Part shown: positions 33,181-42,051 of the stretch, in pieces
Layout of the letters: the number at the start of each line of letters is the position of its first letter
How positions within the stretch are numbered: position 1 is the first letter of the stretch
Assembly (NCBI GenBank): GCA_045652465.1
Contig: JAZRUI010000010.1
Location: 62,001-126,000 of the forward strand
Source of the DNA: SIG589 sp045652465
GTDB taxonomy: Bacteria > Bacillota > Clostridia > Oscillospirales > Acutalibacteraceae
Direction of reading: 5' to 3'
DNA length: 64,000 nt
Notes under the pieces: generated by a model
The model's input: only the letters and a program-made list of their open reading frames with translations
The model's database searches: none
What the model was told of the DNA's origin: nothing
Position numbers and translations under genes: made by a program

Positions 33181-33885
33181 CTAACAAAAGAATTTATCGT
33201 TATCAAGCATTTCGCGAATGCCGCGCATAAGCAGCTCCGCCAAATCGAATTTTTCGTTTTCGTTCATATCGCGATAAGCCTCGCTTGCTGCCTCGCCCGC
33301 ATCATCGGATACGCGGCGGATTGAGAGGAAAGGCTTTTTTGCTATATGGCAAACCGAAGCGATTGCCGCAGTTTCCATATCGCAGGCAGCGGCGCTGAAT
33401 TCATTGATTAAATACTCCTTCAAAACGGAATCGCTCACGAAGCAGTCACCCGTTACGAGCGTTCCGCTCTTGACCGATAAAAGCTTCATAAAATGCGAAA
33501 GGAGGGTTTCATCGGCTTCATATATGTAGTCCTGACCAGGTTTAACTGCCTTTTTAAAGCCCAAAGCGGTTAAATCAAAATCATGCTCCAAAAATGCCGA
33601 GCCTATAACGAGTTCTCCCCTGCCGACACCCTTGATGCCGCCCGAAAGACCTGCGTTTAGAATCATATCGCATCCGTTATCGATAAGGTGCATGGCGGCT
33701 GCTGCGGCGTTAACCTTGCCTATACCGCAATAGACCGACCAAACCGAGATTTTATTTTCGTTTTTTTGGAAGGCAAACTTATGACCTGCTCTTGCGAAAT
33801 ACGGAGCATCAGTTCCGCCCATTTCGGCAAACGGGGCATATTCCATATCATCGGCAACAACTATGCCTATTTTAAGTTCTTTCAT
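33181..33885 (-). CDS. mtnN: 5'-methylthioadenosine/S-adenosylhomocysteine nucleosidase
   Basis: A 234-residue nucleosidase that splits S-adenosylhomocysteine or methylthioadenosine to adenine and the thioribose, as part of the SAM cycle. It has the LNAGLSGGI motif, the DMETAAIASVCHI catalytic helix and RRVSDDAGE with the catalytic aspartate. Length is normal. It lies 11 bp before the SpoVB-like gene and 21 bp after the zinc-ribbon gene. Confidence 0.88.
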   Translation of the reverse strand: MKELKIGIVVADDMEYAPFAEMGGTDAPYFARAGHKFAFQKNENKISVWSVYCGIGKVNAAAAAMHLIDNGCDMILNAGLSGGIKGVGRGELVIGSAFLEHDFDLTALGFKKAVKPGQDYIYEADETLLSHFMKLLSVKSGTLVTGDCFVSDSVLKEYLINEFSAAACDMETAAIASVCHIAKKPFLSIRRVSDDAGEAASEAYRDMNENEKFDLAELLMRGIREMLDNDKFFC

Positions 33886-33906
33886 ACTGCTTGTCCCCTT
33901 TTAACT

Positions 33907-34266
33907 TTAAGAAAGCGCAGCGCCGCAACCGTTGCAAAATTTTGCGCCCGCGCGATTTTTAATTCCGCAGGAGGGGCAAGCGGTCTTGCCGCTTGACTCG
34001 CCCAGTTCTTCCTCGGCGAGCTTTAGGATTTGCTCGCGCTCGCGGATATCGGCAACGATGGAGGCTATCTCTGCGGGAAGGTCGGTTTCATCATCGAACT
34101 CCTTTATAACCTCGCGGCCTAATTTTTCATAGCGCCTTGCTATTGCCTGACGCATAGAGGAAATGTCCATTTTTTGTTTGCTGACATTAACCGCCTTTTC
34201 GGTTTTCTTATAGGCGGAATCGAGAACACCTCGCGCTTTATTTAAAACATCATCAAGAAATTCCAT
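33907..34266 (-). CDS. Zinc-ribbon domain protein of unknown function
   Basis: A 119-residue protein. The N-terminal ~85 residues are a charged helical region (MEFLDDVLNKARGVLDSAYKKTEKAV). The C-terminal zinc ribbon has CPSCGIKNRAGAKFCNGCG, two CxxC pairs. Proteins with this layout are common in clostridia and have no known function. It is in the recJ operon between the kinase and mtnN genes, with a 15-bp gap to the kinase gene. Confidence 0.8.
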   Translation of the reverse strand: MEFLDDVLNKARGVLDSAYKKTEKAVNVSKQKMDISSMRQAIARRYEKLGREVIKEFDDETDLPAEIASIVADIREREQILKLAEEELGESSGKTACPSCGIKNRAGAKFCNGCGAALS

Positions 34267-34281
34267 AGTTTTGCCCTCACT

Positions 34282-35205
34282 TTATTTAATGGGATGAACA
34301 AACTCGCGAAGAAGCGAATCAGCTGGAATAAGTTCCTCGCTTAAATGAGTAAACTTTCCGAGACCCTCGGCGGTTTTGACAACATAGTCGTAATCCTCGC
34401 TCGAAGGGTCGATTTGCGATAATAGATGAAGCACACGCTTTTTGAAAACGCAGGGCTCATAATCATGAAGGGTTGTTATAATGCGGTTGGCCGTTGGCTT
34501 GAAGCAATAGAGATACTTTTGCTCGCCGCGGACAACGCTCTCCCACATATCAAAGGTTGTTTGCGGAGATGCGCCGCGATAGATATCATCGCGCGACATA
34601 CGGCGCAAAAGGCGCACCTGACGGCTCGAAAGAGCCACGCTGCCATCCTCGTTATAGATAGCCTTGGAAACCGAGATATAAACCTTATAGATGTTTTCCT
34701 GCGGCAAAACCTCGGTTAATAGCGGGTTTAGCGCATGGAGCCCCTCAACGACAAGCACGCCCGAAGCGGCAATTCTAACAAGGTTGCCGTTTGCTTTGCG
34801 CTTGCCGCAACCAAAATCGAAAAGCGGCATAACGCTTTCGCCCGTTTTGATAATCTCGCTAAAGCAGCGGTTGATTTCGGGGATATCGAGCGAATGAACC
34901 GTTTCGAAATCGGGTTTTCCTTCGCTATCAAGCGGAGCGTTTTCGCGGTTTAGATAAAAATCATCAAGCGAAACAACGCTCGGATGAATACCGCGCTCCT
35001 CCAAGTATCCCTTTAGGATATGGGCGGTTGTTGTTTTGCCCGAGCCTGAGGGTCCCGCTATCATAACGATTTTCTTTTGGGGGTTATTCAATATTTCATC
35101 GGCAAGCGAGCGAATCTCGTTATGATAACGCTCCTCACACAAAGAAATAAACTCGCCAACATTTTCTTTAACTTCCCTATTAATGCTCTCTACGGTAGGT
35201 TTCAT
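34282..35205 (-). CDS. Uridine kinase-like P-loop nucleoside kinase
   Basis: A 307-residue P-loop kinase related to uridine kinase and phosphoribulokinase. The Walker A is AGPSGSGKTTTAHILKGYL, then VSLDDFYLNRE, then VVEGLHALNPLLTE and RRMSRDDIYRGASP. It phosphorylates a nucleoside, most likely uridine or cytidine. The longer form than Udk and the N-terminal segment before the P-loop suggest a clade-specific substrate. I start it at 35205; the SD is weak and a longer start to 35295 inside hemZ is possible. It overlaps the hemZ end by 26 bp. Confidence 0.8.
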   Translation of the reverse strand: MKPTVESINREVKENVGEFISLCEERYHNEIRSLADEILNNPQKKIVMIAGPSGSGKTTTAHILKGYLEERGIHPSVVSLDDFYLNRENAPLDSEGKPDFETVHSLDIPEINRCFSEIIKTGESVMPLFDFGCGKRKANGNLVRIAASGVLVVEGLHALNPLLTEVLPQENIYKVYISVSKAIYNEDGSVALSSRQVRLLRRMSRDDIYRGASPQTTFDMWESVVRGEQKYLYCFKPTANRIITTLHDYEPCVFKKRVLHLLSQIDPSSEDYDYVVKTAEGLGKFTHLSEELIPADSLLREFVHPIK

Positions 35206-36658
35206 AAAAACTGTTAATTCTCGCCTTTCTATCAATAAGCTCTTGGAAACGGTTAATATATTCATATGGATATTTATAGTTAAAGATGCGTTCAATATAA
35301 TTGCCGTTCGGTTCTTTAAGCTTGGTTACGGCCGAAGCGCCACACGCAAGTATTGTATGCGTTTCGTCCATAATATAAACATTATAAAGGCATTCGTATC
35401 CATCCTTCGCGAAACCGACATTTTCTAAATTGCCGACGGTTTTGCTTTGGCGATACATATAATACGGAACTATTTGAGCCTCTCTTATACGCTCGCGAGC
35501 CTCCCTGACCATAGAAATGGCGGTGTTACCGATATTGGCGGGCAGGGCGGCGTTTTCGCTCGAAAGATTTGCGGCGCGCTTCATAGAAAGCGAATGCACG
35601 GTTACGCTCTCAGGCGAAAGCTCTAAAATCCTATCAAGGGTTTCGCCGAAGCTCTCGGCTGTATCGGTTGGGAGTCCTGCGATAAGGTCCATATTGATAT
35701 TATCGAAGCCGCACTCTCGAGCAAGGCGGAAGGATTCAACGGTTTGCTCGGCAGTATGGCGGCGGCCGATTGCCATAAGGACACTATTGTTCATGGTTTG
35801 GGGGTTGATGCTGATGCGGTTGACCCCGTTTTCCTTTAAAGCAACCAGCTTTTCGCGGGTTATGGTATCGGGGCGACCCGCCTCAACCGTGAATTCGCGA
35901 AGATGGCTTAAATCGAAGTTTTCGCGAACGGTTTTGAGCACCAAATCAAGCTGCTCGGCGCTAAGGGTTGTTGGGGTTCCGCCGCCCATATAGACCGTTT
36001 CGAGGCGAAGAGCATTATCCTTCGCATACTGCGCGGTTATTTTAAGCTCCTCGCAAAGCAGGCGGACATACTCGGGGATGAGTTTCTTCGCGTGCTCAAC
36101 CGAATGGGAAACAAAGGAGCAATAGGAACATCTTGTTGGGCAAAACGGAATCGAGATATAGAGGCTATAAGAATCATCGCGAGAGAGCGAAACGATTCTC
36201 TCCTCTTTTTGGTGGGTTTCCTTGCAAAGCGAAATCTTTTCATCCGACACCAAAAGCTTTTGGCTGAAATATTCATCGGTTGCCGCCTCGCCATAGGCAC
36301 TAAAAAGTCTGGAATAGAGCTTTGCGGGGCGAACGCCCGTTAAGATGCCCCAAGGCGGAGTATAACCCGTTGCGCAAACGAAGCAGTTATAAAGGCAAAC
36401 CGCCAGCTCGCGCTCGCAAGCATCGTTATAATCGGTTATGTCGTTTTGAATGCTGTTTTTAAACTCGAAGGTTTTGCCGAAAAACGAAAGGGTTGCCGAA
36501 AGGTCGGTTAGCGCTTCTCTTCGCTCAACAGTTGTTGCCGCAAAGATTTCATCTTCGCGCGGCTCGGTTGTTATTTCGATTTTCTCGAAAGGAAGAAATA
36601 TTCGGCAAAGCTTTTCAAGCTCATAACGAAAATCATGGTTAATTACGGTTAAAATCAT
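35180..36658 (-). CDS. hemZ: HemZ-type radical SAM coproporphyrinogen oxidase-like protein
   Basis: A 492-residue radical SAM enzyme. The FeS-binding CPTRCSYC gives the CxxxCxxC motif, followed by the family block VYMGGGTPTTLSAEQLD. An extended N-terminal ~150-residue domain is typical of the HemZ subgroup, distinct from HemN. HemZ was named for anaerobic porphyrin synthesis in Bacillus, but relatives in haem-poor anaerobes may act on other substrates, so the reaction is tentative. It lies 3 bp after the MBL gene. Confidence 0.87.
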   Translation of the reverse strand: MILTVINHDFRYELEKLCRIFLPFEKIEITTEPREDEIFAATTVERREALTDLSATLSFFGKTFEFKNSIQNDITDYNDACERELAVCLYNCFVCATGYTPPWGILTGVRPAKLYSRLFSAYGEAATDEYFSQKLLVSDEKISLCKETHQKEERIVSLSRDDSYSLYISIPFCPTRCSYCSFVSHSVEHAKKLIPEYVRLLCEELKITAQYAKDNALRLETVYMGGGTPTTLSAEQLDLVLKTVRENFDLSHLREFTVEAGRPDTITREKLVALKENGVNRISINPQTMNNSVLMAIGRRHTAEQTVESFRLARECGFDNINMDLIAGLPTDTAESFGETLDRILELSPESVTVHSLSMKRAANLSSENAALPANIGNTAISMVREARERIREAQIVPYYMYRQSKTVGNLENVGFAKDGYECLYNVYIMDETHTILACGASAVTKLKEPNGNYIERIFNYKYPYEYINRFQELIDRKARINSFYETYRREH

Positions 36659-36661
36659 ATT

Positions 36662-37279
36662 TTAAAATTCCCGAATATAGTATGGATTATGGTTTCGCTC
36701 ATAAAAAAGGCTGGTTGGTTCGCCATGACCCGGATAGACAATATAGTCCTCCTCCAAAGCGAAAAGCCTTTTTAGCGATTCCTGCATTGTGCGAGGATTT
36801 CCGCTGGGGAAATCGGTTCGACCGATGCTTAAATGAAAAAGTGTATCACCGCTTATGATAGCGTTATCGATTATAAGGCAAATTGAGCCTTCGGTGTGGC
36901 CCGGGGTTTTAAGCACCTTGAAGGTTATATCCCCGAGGGTCACATCTCCCTCGTTTAGGGTTATATCGGGCACTACCGAACTATGAAATATGCCTAAATA
37001 TGAGCCCAAACTTTCGTTTTGGCTCATAAGACCGCAGGCATCCTCGGCCGAAACACACACGCTGCCGCCAAACTGCTCCTTTATAGCGGGGATTGCCGCG
37101 ATATGGTCGCAATGGCGGTGGGTTGCTATTATGAAAAGTTGCCTTTCACGGTTTTCGCGCAAAAATTCTTTCAAGGTTTCGGTTAGAGCCGAAGGGTCGA
37201 TAACCACGGCGGTTTCGGCGCTCCTTAGCATATAGCAATTTGCGCCCATCATTCCCTGCGGTTCGCTGAAAATTTTCAT
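36662..37279 (-). CDS. Metallo-beta-lactamase-fold hydrolase (glyoxalase II-like)
   Basis: A 205-residue MBL-fold hydrolase. The metal-binding motif is THRHCDHIA, followed by TPGHTEGSICLII and GDTLFHLSIGRTDFP, then VYPGHGEPT. The pattern is that of small glyoxalase II-like thioester hydrolases. The specific substrate is unknown. It is located 1 bp after dtd in the recJ operon. Confidence 0.88.
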   Translation of the reverse strand: MKIFSEPQGMMGANCYMLRSAETAVVIDPSALTETLKEFLRENRERQLFIIATHRHCDHIAAIPAIKEQFGGSVCVSAEDACGLMSQNESLGSYLGIFHSSVVPDITLNEGDVTLGDITFKVLKTPGHTEGSICLIIDNAIISGDTLFHLSIGRTDFPSGNPRTMQESLKRLFALEEDYIVYPGHGEPTSLFYERNHNPYYIREF

Positions 37280-37280
37280 A

Positions 37281-37736
37281 TTATTTTCTCCAAGTATCGG
37301 TATTGAGGGTTATGGTCACGGGACCATCGCAACAAAGGTCGATCTTCATATCGGCGCCGAAAACGCCCTTTTCAACCTTATTAACTCCGTTTTGCTTTAG
37401 CTGCTCACAGTAGTAATTATAAAGGCGGTCGGCCTCAATCGGTTCCATAGCACCGATGAAGGAGGGGCGATTTCCCTTTTTGGTATCCGCCAGCAGGGTG
37501 AAATTAGAAACGACCAATGCTGCTCCACCGATATCGGTTAGCGAGAGGTTCATTTTATCGTTTTCATCGCAAAAAATGCGAAGCGCGGCGGTCTTGCGGG
37601 CTAAAAGCTCGGCCTCGGCCTCGGTATCGCCCTCGCCTACTCCTAAAAGTATCATAAGGCCGCCATCGATGCTGCCTGCGGGAACACCATCGGCGACAAC
37701 GCCGGCGCGAGATGCGCGCTGAATTATTGCTATCAT
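37281..37736 (-). CDS. dtd: D-aminoacyl-tRNA deacylase
   Basis: A 151-residue Dtd that removes D-amino acids, and glycine mischarged to tRNA-Ala, from tRNA in the cytoplasm. The N-terminal AIIQRASRAGV, the SNFTLLADTKKGNRPSF block (SQFTL motif variant, Q to N) and the GPVTITLNTD active-site motif are present. The ATG overlaps the relA stop (TAATG), showing coupling to the stringent-response gene, a pairing frequent in Firmicutes. Confidence 0.93.
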   Translation of the reverse strand: MIAIIQRASRAGVVADGVPAGSIDGGLMILLGVGEGDTEAEAELLARKTAALRIFCDENDKMNLSLTDIGGAALVVSNFTLLADTKKGNRPSFIGAMEPIEADRLYNYYCEQLKQNGVNKVEKGVFGADMKIDLCCDGPVTITLNTDTWRK

Positions 37737-39925
37737 TACTGATTTATCCTTTCTACAGCGAAAACACCATGGAGCTTGCCGAGTCTTGCAGTTATGCTTG
37801 CAAGATGCTCAACGCCCGCGGTTTTAAGGGTTACTACCACAACGCAATTACCGTTTTTGGTGCTTCGAGCGTTAACTGCATGAACAGTTACCTTCATATT
37901 GAAGAGCGCCGAGGTTACATCCATAAGCATACCATCGCGGTTAACACCCGTAATTTGCAGGGTTGTTACAAAGTCCTCACTGGCAACGACATTCCAATAG
38001 GCTTTAACCCAACGCTCGGGCTCTTCGCAGTTATTAAGGTCGCGCGGAACATTGCAGCAATCGCGCTTATGAACCGAAACACCGTGGCCACGGGTGATAA
38101 ATCCGATAATATCATCGCCCGGCAAGGGAGAACAACATTTTGAAAGTTTAATAAGGCAGTTATCGATTCCTTCGATTTCAACGCCGCCCGAAGATTTTTT
38201 CGGAGCGGGTTTAACGATATCCTCAACCGTTATCGGTTTTTGGGATTTAACCAGCTTATTATAGTCCTCTTTAACACGGGGCATTATTTTGGAAAGGAGG
38301 ATTCCGCCATAGCCGATTGCAGCATAGAAATCTTCGATGCTGTTAAGATGCTGGCGGCGGGCAAGCTCGGATAAGAACTCCTCTTTTTCATCATCGGGGA
38401 GGTTTATGCCGTTGCGCACAAACTCTCGCTCGAGTTCACTTTGACCCGTTTCGATGTTTTCGGCGCGGCGCTCCTTTTTGAACCAGCCGCGGATTTTCGC
38501 CTTGGCTTGGTTGGTAACCGCGATTTTGAGCCAGTCGCGGCTGGGAGCATGGTTTTGGGCATTGGTTGTTAGAATTTCGATAATTTCGCCCGTTTTAACA
38601 ACATGGGTTAAAGGAACAATTCGACCGTCAACCTTGGCGCCAACCATACGGATTCCTACTGCGGAATGGATGGCAAAGGCAAAGTCGATAATTGTTGAAC
38701 CTGCGGGCAGGTTGATAACATCGCCCTTGGGAGTAACGGCGAAAACATCCTCTTGAGAGAGGTCGGTTTTGATGGTTTGGATGATATCGTTGGCGTTTTC
38801 ATCCTCGTTTTGCGATTCGAGGATTTGGCGAACCCAAGAGATGCGCTCATCCATTTTGCTGCGGGAATTTTCGATTCCCTCTTTATATTTCCAATGCGCC
38901 GCGATACCGAACTCGGCGGTATGATGCATATCGAAGGTTCTTATTTGAATCTCAAACGGGATACCCTCGCGACCTATAACGGTTGTGTGCAGCGATTGAT
39001 ACATATTGGGCTTGGGGGTTGAGATATAGTCCTTGAAGCGATTGGGAATCGGACGGAACATATCATGCATTATTCCCAAGATATTATAGCAGTCGGCTAT
39101 TGTATCGGTTATGATACGAACGGCATAAATATCATAGATTTCATCGAAATCTCTACCCTGAATATACATTTTGCGATAGATACCGTGAATCGATTTAACG
39201 CGGCTTTCGATTTGAACATTGGTGTTGGGCAGGATTTCCTTTAGATGCTCATCGATGCGCTCGCGAATCTTCTTTAGGTTTTCTTCGCGCTCGGATTTGC
39301 GATTGGCAAGCGATTCCTCAACCTCTTTATAGGCTATGGGGTCAAGATGGAGAATTGCCAAATCTTCGAGCTCTTCTTTTACTGCACGGATACCCAAACG
39401 ATGGGCAATCGGCGCATAGATTTCGAGGGTTTCGAGCGATTTTTCGCGCTGCTTATCCTCGCGCATCGCATCGAGCGTTCTCATATTGTGCAGGCGGTCG
39501 GCAAGTTTTATGATGATAACTCGGATATCCTCGTTCATCGCCATAAACATCTTGCGGAGGTTTTCGGCTTGGAATTCTTCCTTCGAGGTGAACTGAATTT
39601 TTCCAAGCTTGGTTACGCCCTCAACAAGGTTTGCAACGCTGCTGCCAAAACGCTTTTCAACATCTTCATGGGTTATGGGAGTGTCCTCGATAACATCGTG
39701 GAGCAGGGCGGCGATAATGGATTCGCTATCCATTCCCATTTTAATAAGAATTTCGGCAACCGATAAGGGATGAACATAATATTCTTCATGGGAAAAACGA
39801 TATTGACCCTTATGCGCCTCGGTGCAAAGTTCGAAGGCTTTTTCGATTAAGGGCATATCATAACCGCCAACCTCATCGAGCTTTTCTTTGAGGGAGAGGA
39901 AATCTTTTAGATATTTTTCATCCAT
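37736..39925 (-). CDS. relA: Bifunctional (p)ppGpp synthetase/hydrolase RelA/SpoT
   Basis: A 729-residue alarmone enzyme. The HD hydrolase domain has ALLHDVIEDTP near residue 70. The synthetase domain has RVKSIHGIYRKM and RFKDYISTPKPNMYQSLHTT, whose RxKD motif is characteristic of bifunctional enzymes. A TGS domain (VFAVTPKGDVINLPAGSTIIDFA) and a C-terminal ACT domain follow. It both makes (p)ppGpp on amino acid starvation and degrades it. The ATG overlaps the recJ stop, and dtd follows with a one-base overlap. Confidence 0.97.
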   Translation of the reverse strand: MDEKYLKDFLSLKEKLDEVGGYDMPLIEKAFELCTEAHKGQYRFSHEEYYVHPLSVAEILIKMGMDSESIIAALLHDVIEDTPITHEDVEKRFGSSVANLVEGVTKLGKIQFTSKEEFQAENLRKMFMAMNEDIRVIIIKLADRLHNMRTLDAMREDKQREKSLETLEIYAPIAHRLGIRAVKEELEDLAILHLDPIAYKEVEESLANRKSEREENLKKIRERIDEHLKEILPNTNVQIESRVKSIHGIYRKMYIQGRDFDEIYDIYAVRIITDTIADCYNILGIMHDMFRPIPNRFKDYISTPKPNMYQSLHTTVIGREGIPFEIQIRTFDMHHTAEFGIAAHWKYKEGIENSRSKMDERISWVRQILESQNEDENANDIIQTIKTDLSQEDVFAVTPKGDVINLPAGSTIIDFAFAIHSAVGIRMVGAKVDGRIVPLTHVVKTGEIIEILTTNAQNHAPSRDWLKIAVTNQAKAKIRGWFKKERRAENIETGQSELEREFVRNGINLPDDEKEEFLSELARRQHLNSIEDFYAAIGYGGILLSKIMPRVKEDYNKLVKSQKPITVEDIVKPAPKKSSGGVEIEGIDNCLIKLSKCCSPLPGDDIIGFITRGHGVSVHKRDCCNVPRDLNNCEEPERWVKAYWNVVASEDFVTTLQITGVNRDGMLMDVTSALFNMKVTVHAVNARSTKNGNCVVVVTLKTAGVEHLASITARLGKLHGVFAVERINQ

Positions 39926-41931
39926 TATTGGTCACCTTCTTTCAGTCGTTTTAATATATCGGAGAGTTCAAGGTCGGAGCGGACACCATCAACCCGCGAA
40001 AGGGTTACGACATCGCTCTTTTCCTCGATTTTTATTAGTCCTAACTCGCAAAGAATATCGATTGCGGCAAGGATTTTTCCAACGGCGAGTCTTCCCGTTA
40101 GTTTGTTGATAACGAGTTCCTTATTAACAGTTCCCTCGCAGCAGCGGAAAACAAGACCAATCTCCTCGCGGGTTGGGCGGATAAAGGATGTATCGCGGCA
40201 AAAACCACGAACAAAATCGCTATAAAGCACCGCGGTTTCGATATCAAGCTCGCTTTGGCCCGACGGGCGAATCTCGCGAACGGTTACGCTTAGATTCTTT
40301 TCGCCGCGATATTCATTAACCTCGATATTGGCGGCTATATCAACCATATCTCCCTCGGTATAGGGGAAGGTTTCGGGAGTTTTTCCGAACATAAGCGCCT
40401 GAATAACGCTGCCTCCGCGGGTGAAAAGCAGGCGGAGATGCTTGCCGTTACCTATAGAGGTTATTCTATCAATTTTCAGGGAATAAATTCCGAGAAGCGG
40501 GTTTTGGTTATCCTTGCCGAAGGGTTCAAGCGCAGTTAGCATTTCGGCAAGTTCCAACGATAACGCCTCGGGGCGAAGTTTACAATCGAGGGTTATTTGC
40601 GGCGCGCAAAGCGGCTGCTTGCGGGCATAAGCATTTAAGGTTTCGCGGAGCTTTTCTATGTGCTCCGTTTTAATTGTTAGTCCTGCGGCGAGCTCGTGAC
40701 CTCCGAATTTTATGAGGAAATCGGAGGCGGTGTTGATGGCATCAAAGAGCGAGAAGCCCTCAACGCTTCTACCCGAGCCAACCGATTCATCTCCCTCGGT
40801 TGAGAGGACAATAACAGGCTTGCCATAGCGCTCAACAAGGCGAGCGGCAGCAATTCCGACCACTCCCCTATGCCAGCCATTTCCGTTTACTACTACAATA
40901 CGGTCATGGTCAAAGCCGTGCTGCTCGATAATCTCTATTGCCTCTTTTTCGATGCGCTGCTCGATTTTTTGGCGCTCGGCGTTTTCTTTATCGATTTCGG
41001 CGGCTATTGCGGTTGCCTCCTCGATATTATCGCTGCAAAGCAGTTTAACGGCGCGCATAGCATCGCCCATTCTTCCTGCCGCATTGATGCGAGGAGCAAG
41101 ATTAAAGGCGAGATTTCCCGCGCGGAGGGTTTTGCCCTCCAAGGAGGCTATGCTCATTAAGGCGGCAAGACCTGTTCTCGCGGTATCGTTTATATACATA
41201 AGTCCTTCGCGGACAAAGATGCGGTTTTCGCCCTTTAGGGGCATAACATCGGCAACCGTTCCAAGCGCAACTAAATCGGCATACTGCGGCAAAAGCTCCT
41301 CGGGCACGGCATTTTCCAGCGCGCAAACCAGTTTATAGGCAACGCCAACGCCCGAAAGGTCGCGGAATTCGCTGCTGTCATCGGCTCGGTGGGGGTCAAC
41401 AACCGCGACTGCCTTGGGCAACTCGCCCGAAGGGATATGATGGTCGGTTACGACAACATCTATTCCGAGGCTCTCGGCATAGAGAATCTCTTCGCAGGCA
41501 TTGATGCCGTTATCTACGGTTATTATTAGTCCAACGCCCATACCATCAAGGCGATGAATGGCATCAATGCTCATTCCATAGCCCTCGGCTTCGCGGTTGG
41601 GGATATAACAAATAACATTTGCGCCGCGGGAAATTAAGTGGGTATAAAGCAGGACGGTTGCGGTAACACCGTCGCAATCATAGTCGCCATAAACGGCAAT
41701 CAGTTTGCCCTCTTCTATCGCCGCGTTTACGCAGGCGGCGGCTTTATCCATATCGGCGAGCACAAATGGGTCGTCGAGGTCGTCCTCACAGGAGAGAAAA
41801 GCATCGAGCGAGAGCGCATCGGTATAACCGCGTTGAACCGAAATGAGCGCCAAAAAGGGCTCGATATCGCATTCTTCCGCCAAATTATTAACGAGTTCCT
41901 TGGAATATTTGGGAATAATCCATCGCTTCAA
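39925..41931 (-). CDS. recJ: Single-stranded-DNA-specific exonuclease RecJ
   Basis: A 668-residue DHH-family 5'-3' exonuclease for recombination and repair. It has the motifs YGDYDCDGVTAT and TDHHIP, then the DHHA1 region with GGHELAAGLTI. I place the start at the TTG at 41931 because GGAGG lies 8 nt upstream and the next residues are KRWIIPKYS. The TTG 15 bp further upstream would read through that SD. The operon promoter is at 41969-41997. It is the first gene of recJ-relA-dtd-MBL-hemZ-kinase-zinc ribbon-mtnN-spoVB. Confidence 0.95.
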   Translation of the reverse strand: MKRWIIPKYSKELVNNLAEECDIEPFLALISVQRGYTDALSLDAFLSCEDDLDDPFVLADMDKAAACVNAAIEEGKLIAVYGDYDCDGVTATVLLYTHLISRGANVICYIPNREAEGYGMSIDAIHRLDGMGVGLIITVDNGINACEEILYAESLGIDVVVTDHHIPSGELPKAVAVVDPHRADDSSEFRDLSGVGVAYKLVCALENAVPEELLPQYADLVALGTVADVMPLKGENRIFVREGLMYINDTARTGLAALMSIASLEGKTLRAGNLAFNLAPRINAAGRMGDAMRAVKLLCSDNIEEATAIAAEIDKENAERQKIEQRIEKEAIEIIEQHGFDHDRIVVVNGNGWHRGVVGIAAARLVERYGKPVIVLSTEGDESVGSGRSVEGFSLFDAINTASDFLIKFGGHELAAGLTIKTEHIEKLRETLNAYARKQPLCAPQITLDCKLRPEALSLELAEMLTALEPFGKDNQNPLLGIYSLKIDRITSIGNGKHLRLLFTRGGSVIQALMFGKTPETFPYTEGDMVDIAANIEVNEYRGEKNLSVTVREIRPSGQSELDIETAVLYSDFVRGFCRDTSFIRPTREEIGLVFRCCEGTVNKELVINKLTGRLAVGKILAAIDILCELGLIKIEEKSDVVTLSRVDGVRSDLELSDILKRLKEGDQ

Positions 41932-41968
41932 TGTTCTCACCTCCAAAAATATATATAAATTCTATTTT

Positions 41969-41997
41969 ATTATACAACTATATAGCGGTTATTTCAA
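41969..41997 (-). promoter_or_regulatory. Sigma-A-type promoter of the recJ operon
   Basis: On the minus strand TTGAAA and a consensus TATAAT are spaced by 17 bp, 38 bp upstream of the recJ TTG start. Confidence 0.78.
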
Positions 41998-42012
41998 CAT
42001 TTCTTTCAAAAA

Positions 42013-42049
42013 AATAACGCCCCAAAACAATACATTTTGGAGCGTTATT
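42013..42049 (-). terminator. Intrinsic terminator of the GH20-like gene
   Basis: The stem AATAACGC-x-CCAAAA / TTTTGG-x-GCGTTATT has a G-U at the mismatch position in minus-strand RNA. TTTTTTT follows on that strand. It starts 3 bp after the gene stop. Confidence 0.87.
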
Positions 42050-42051
42050 AA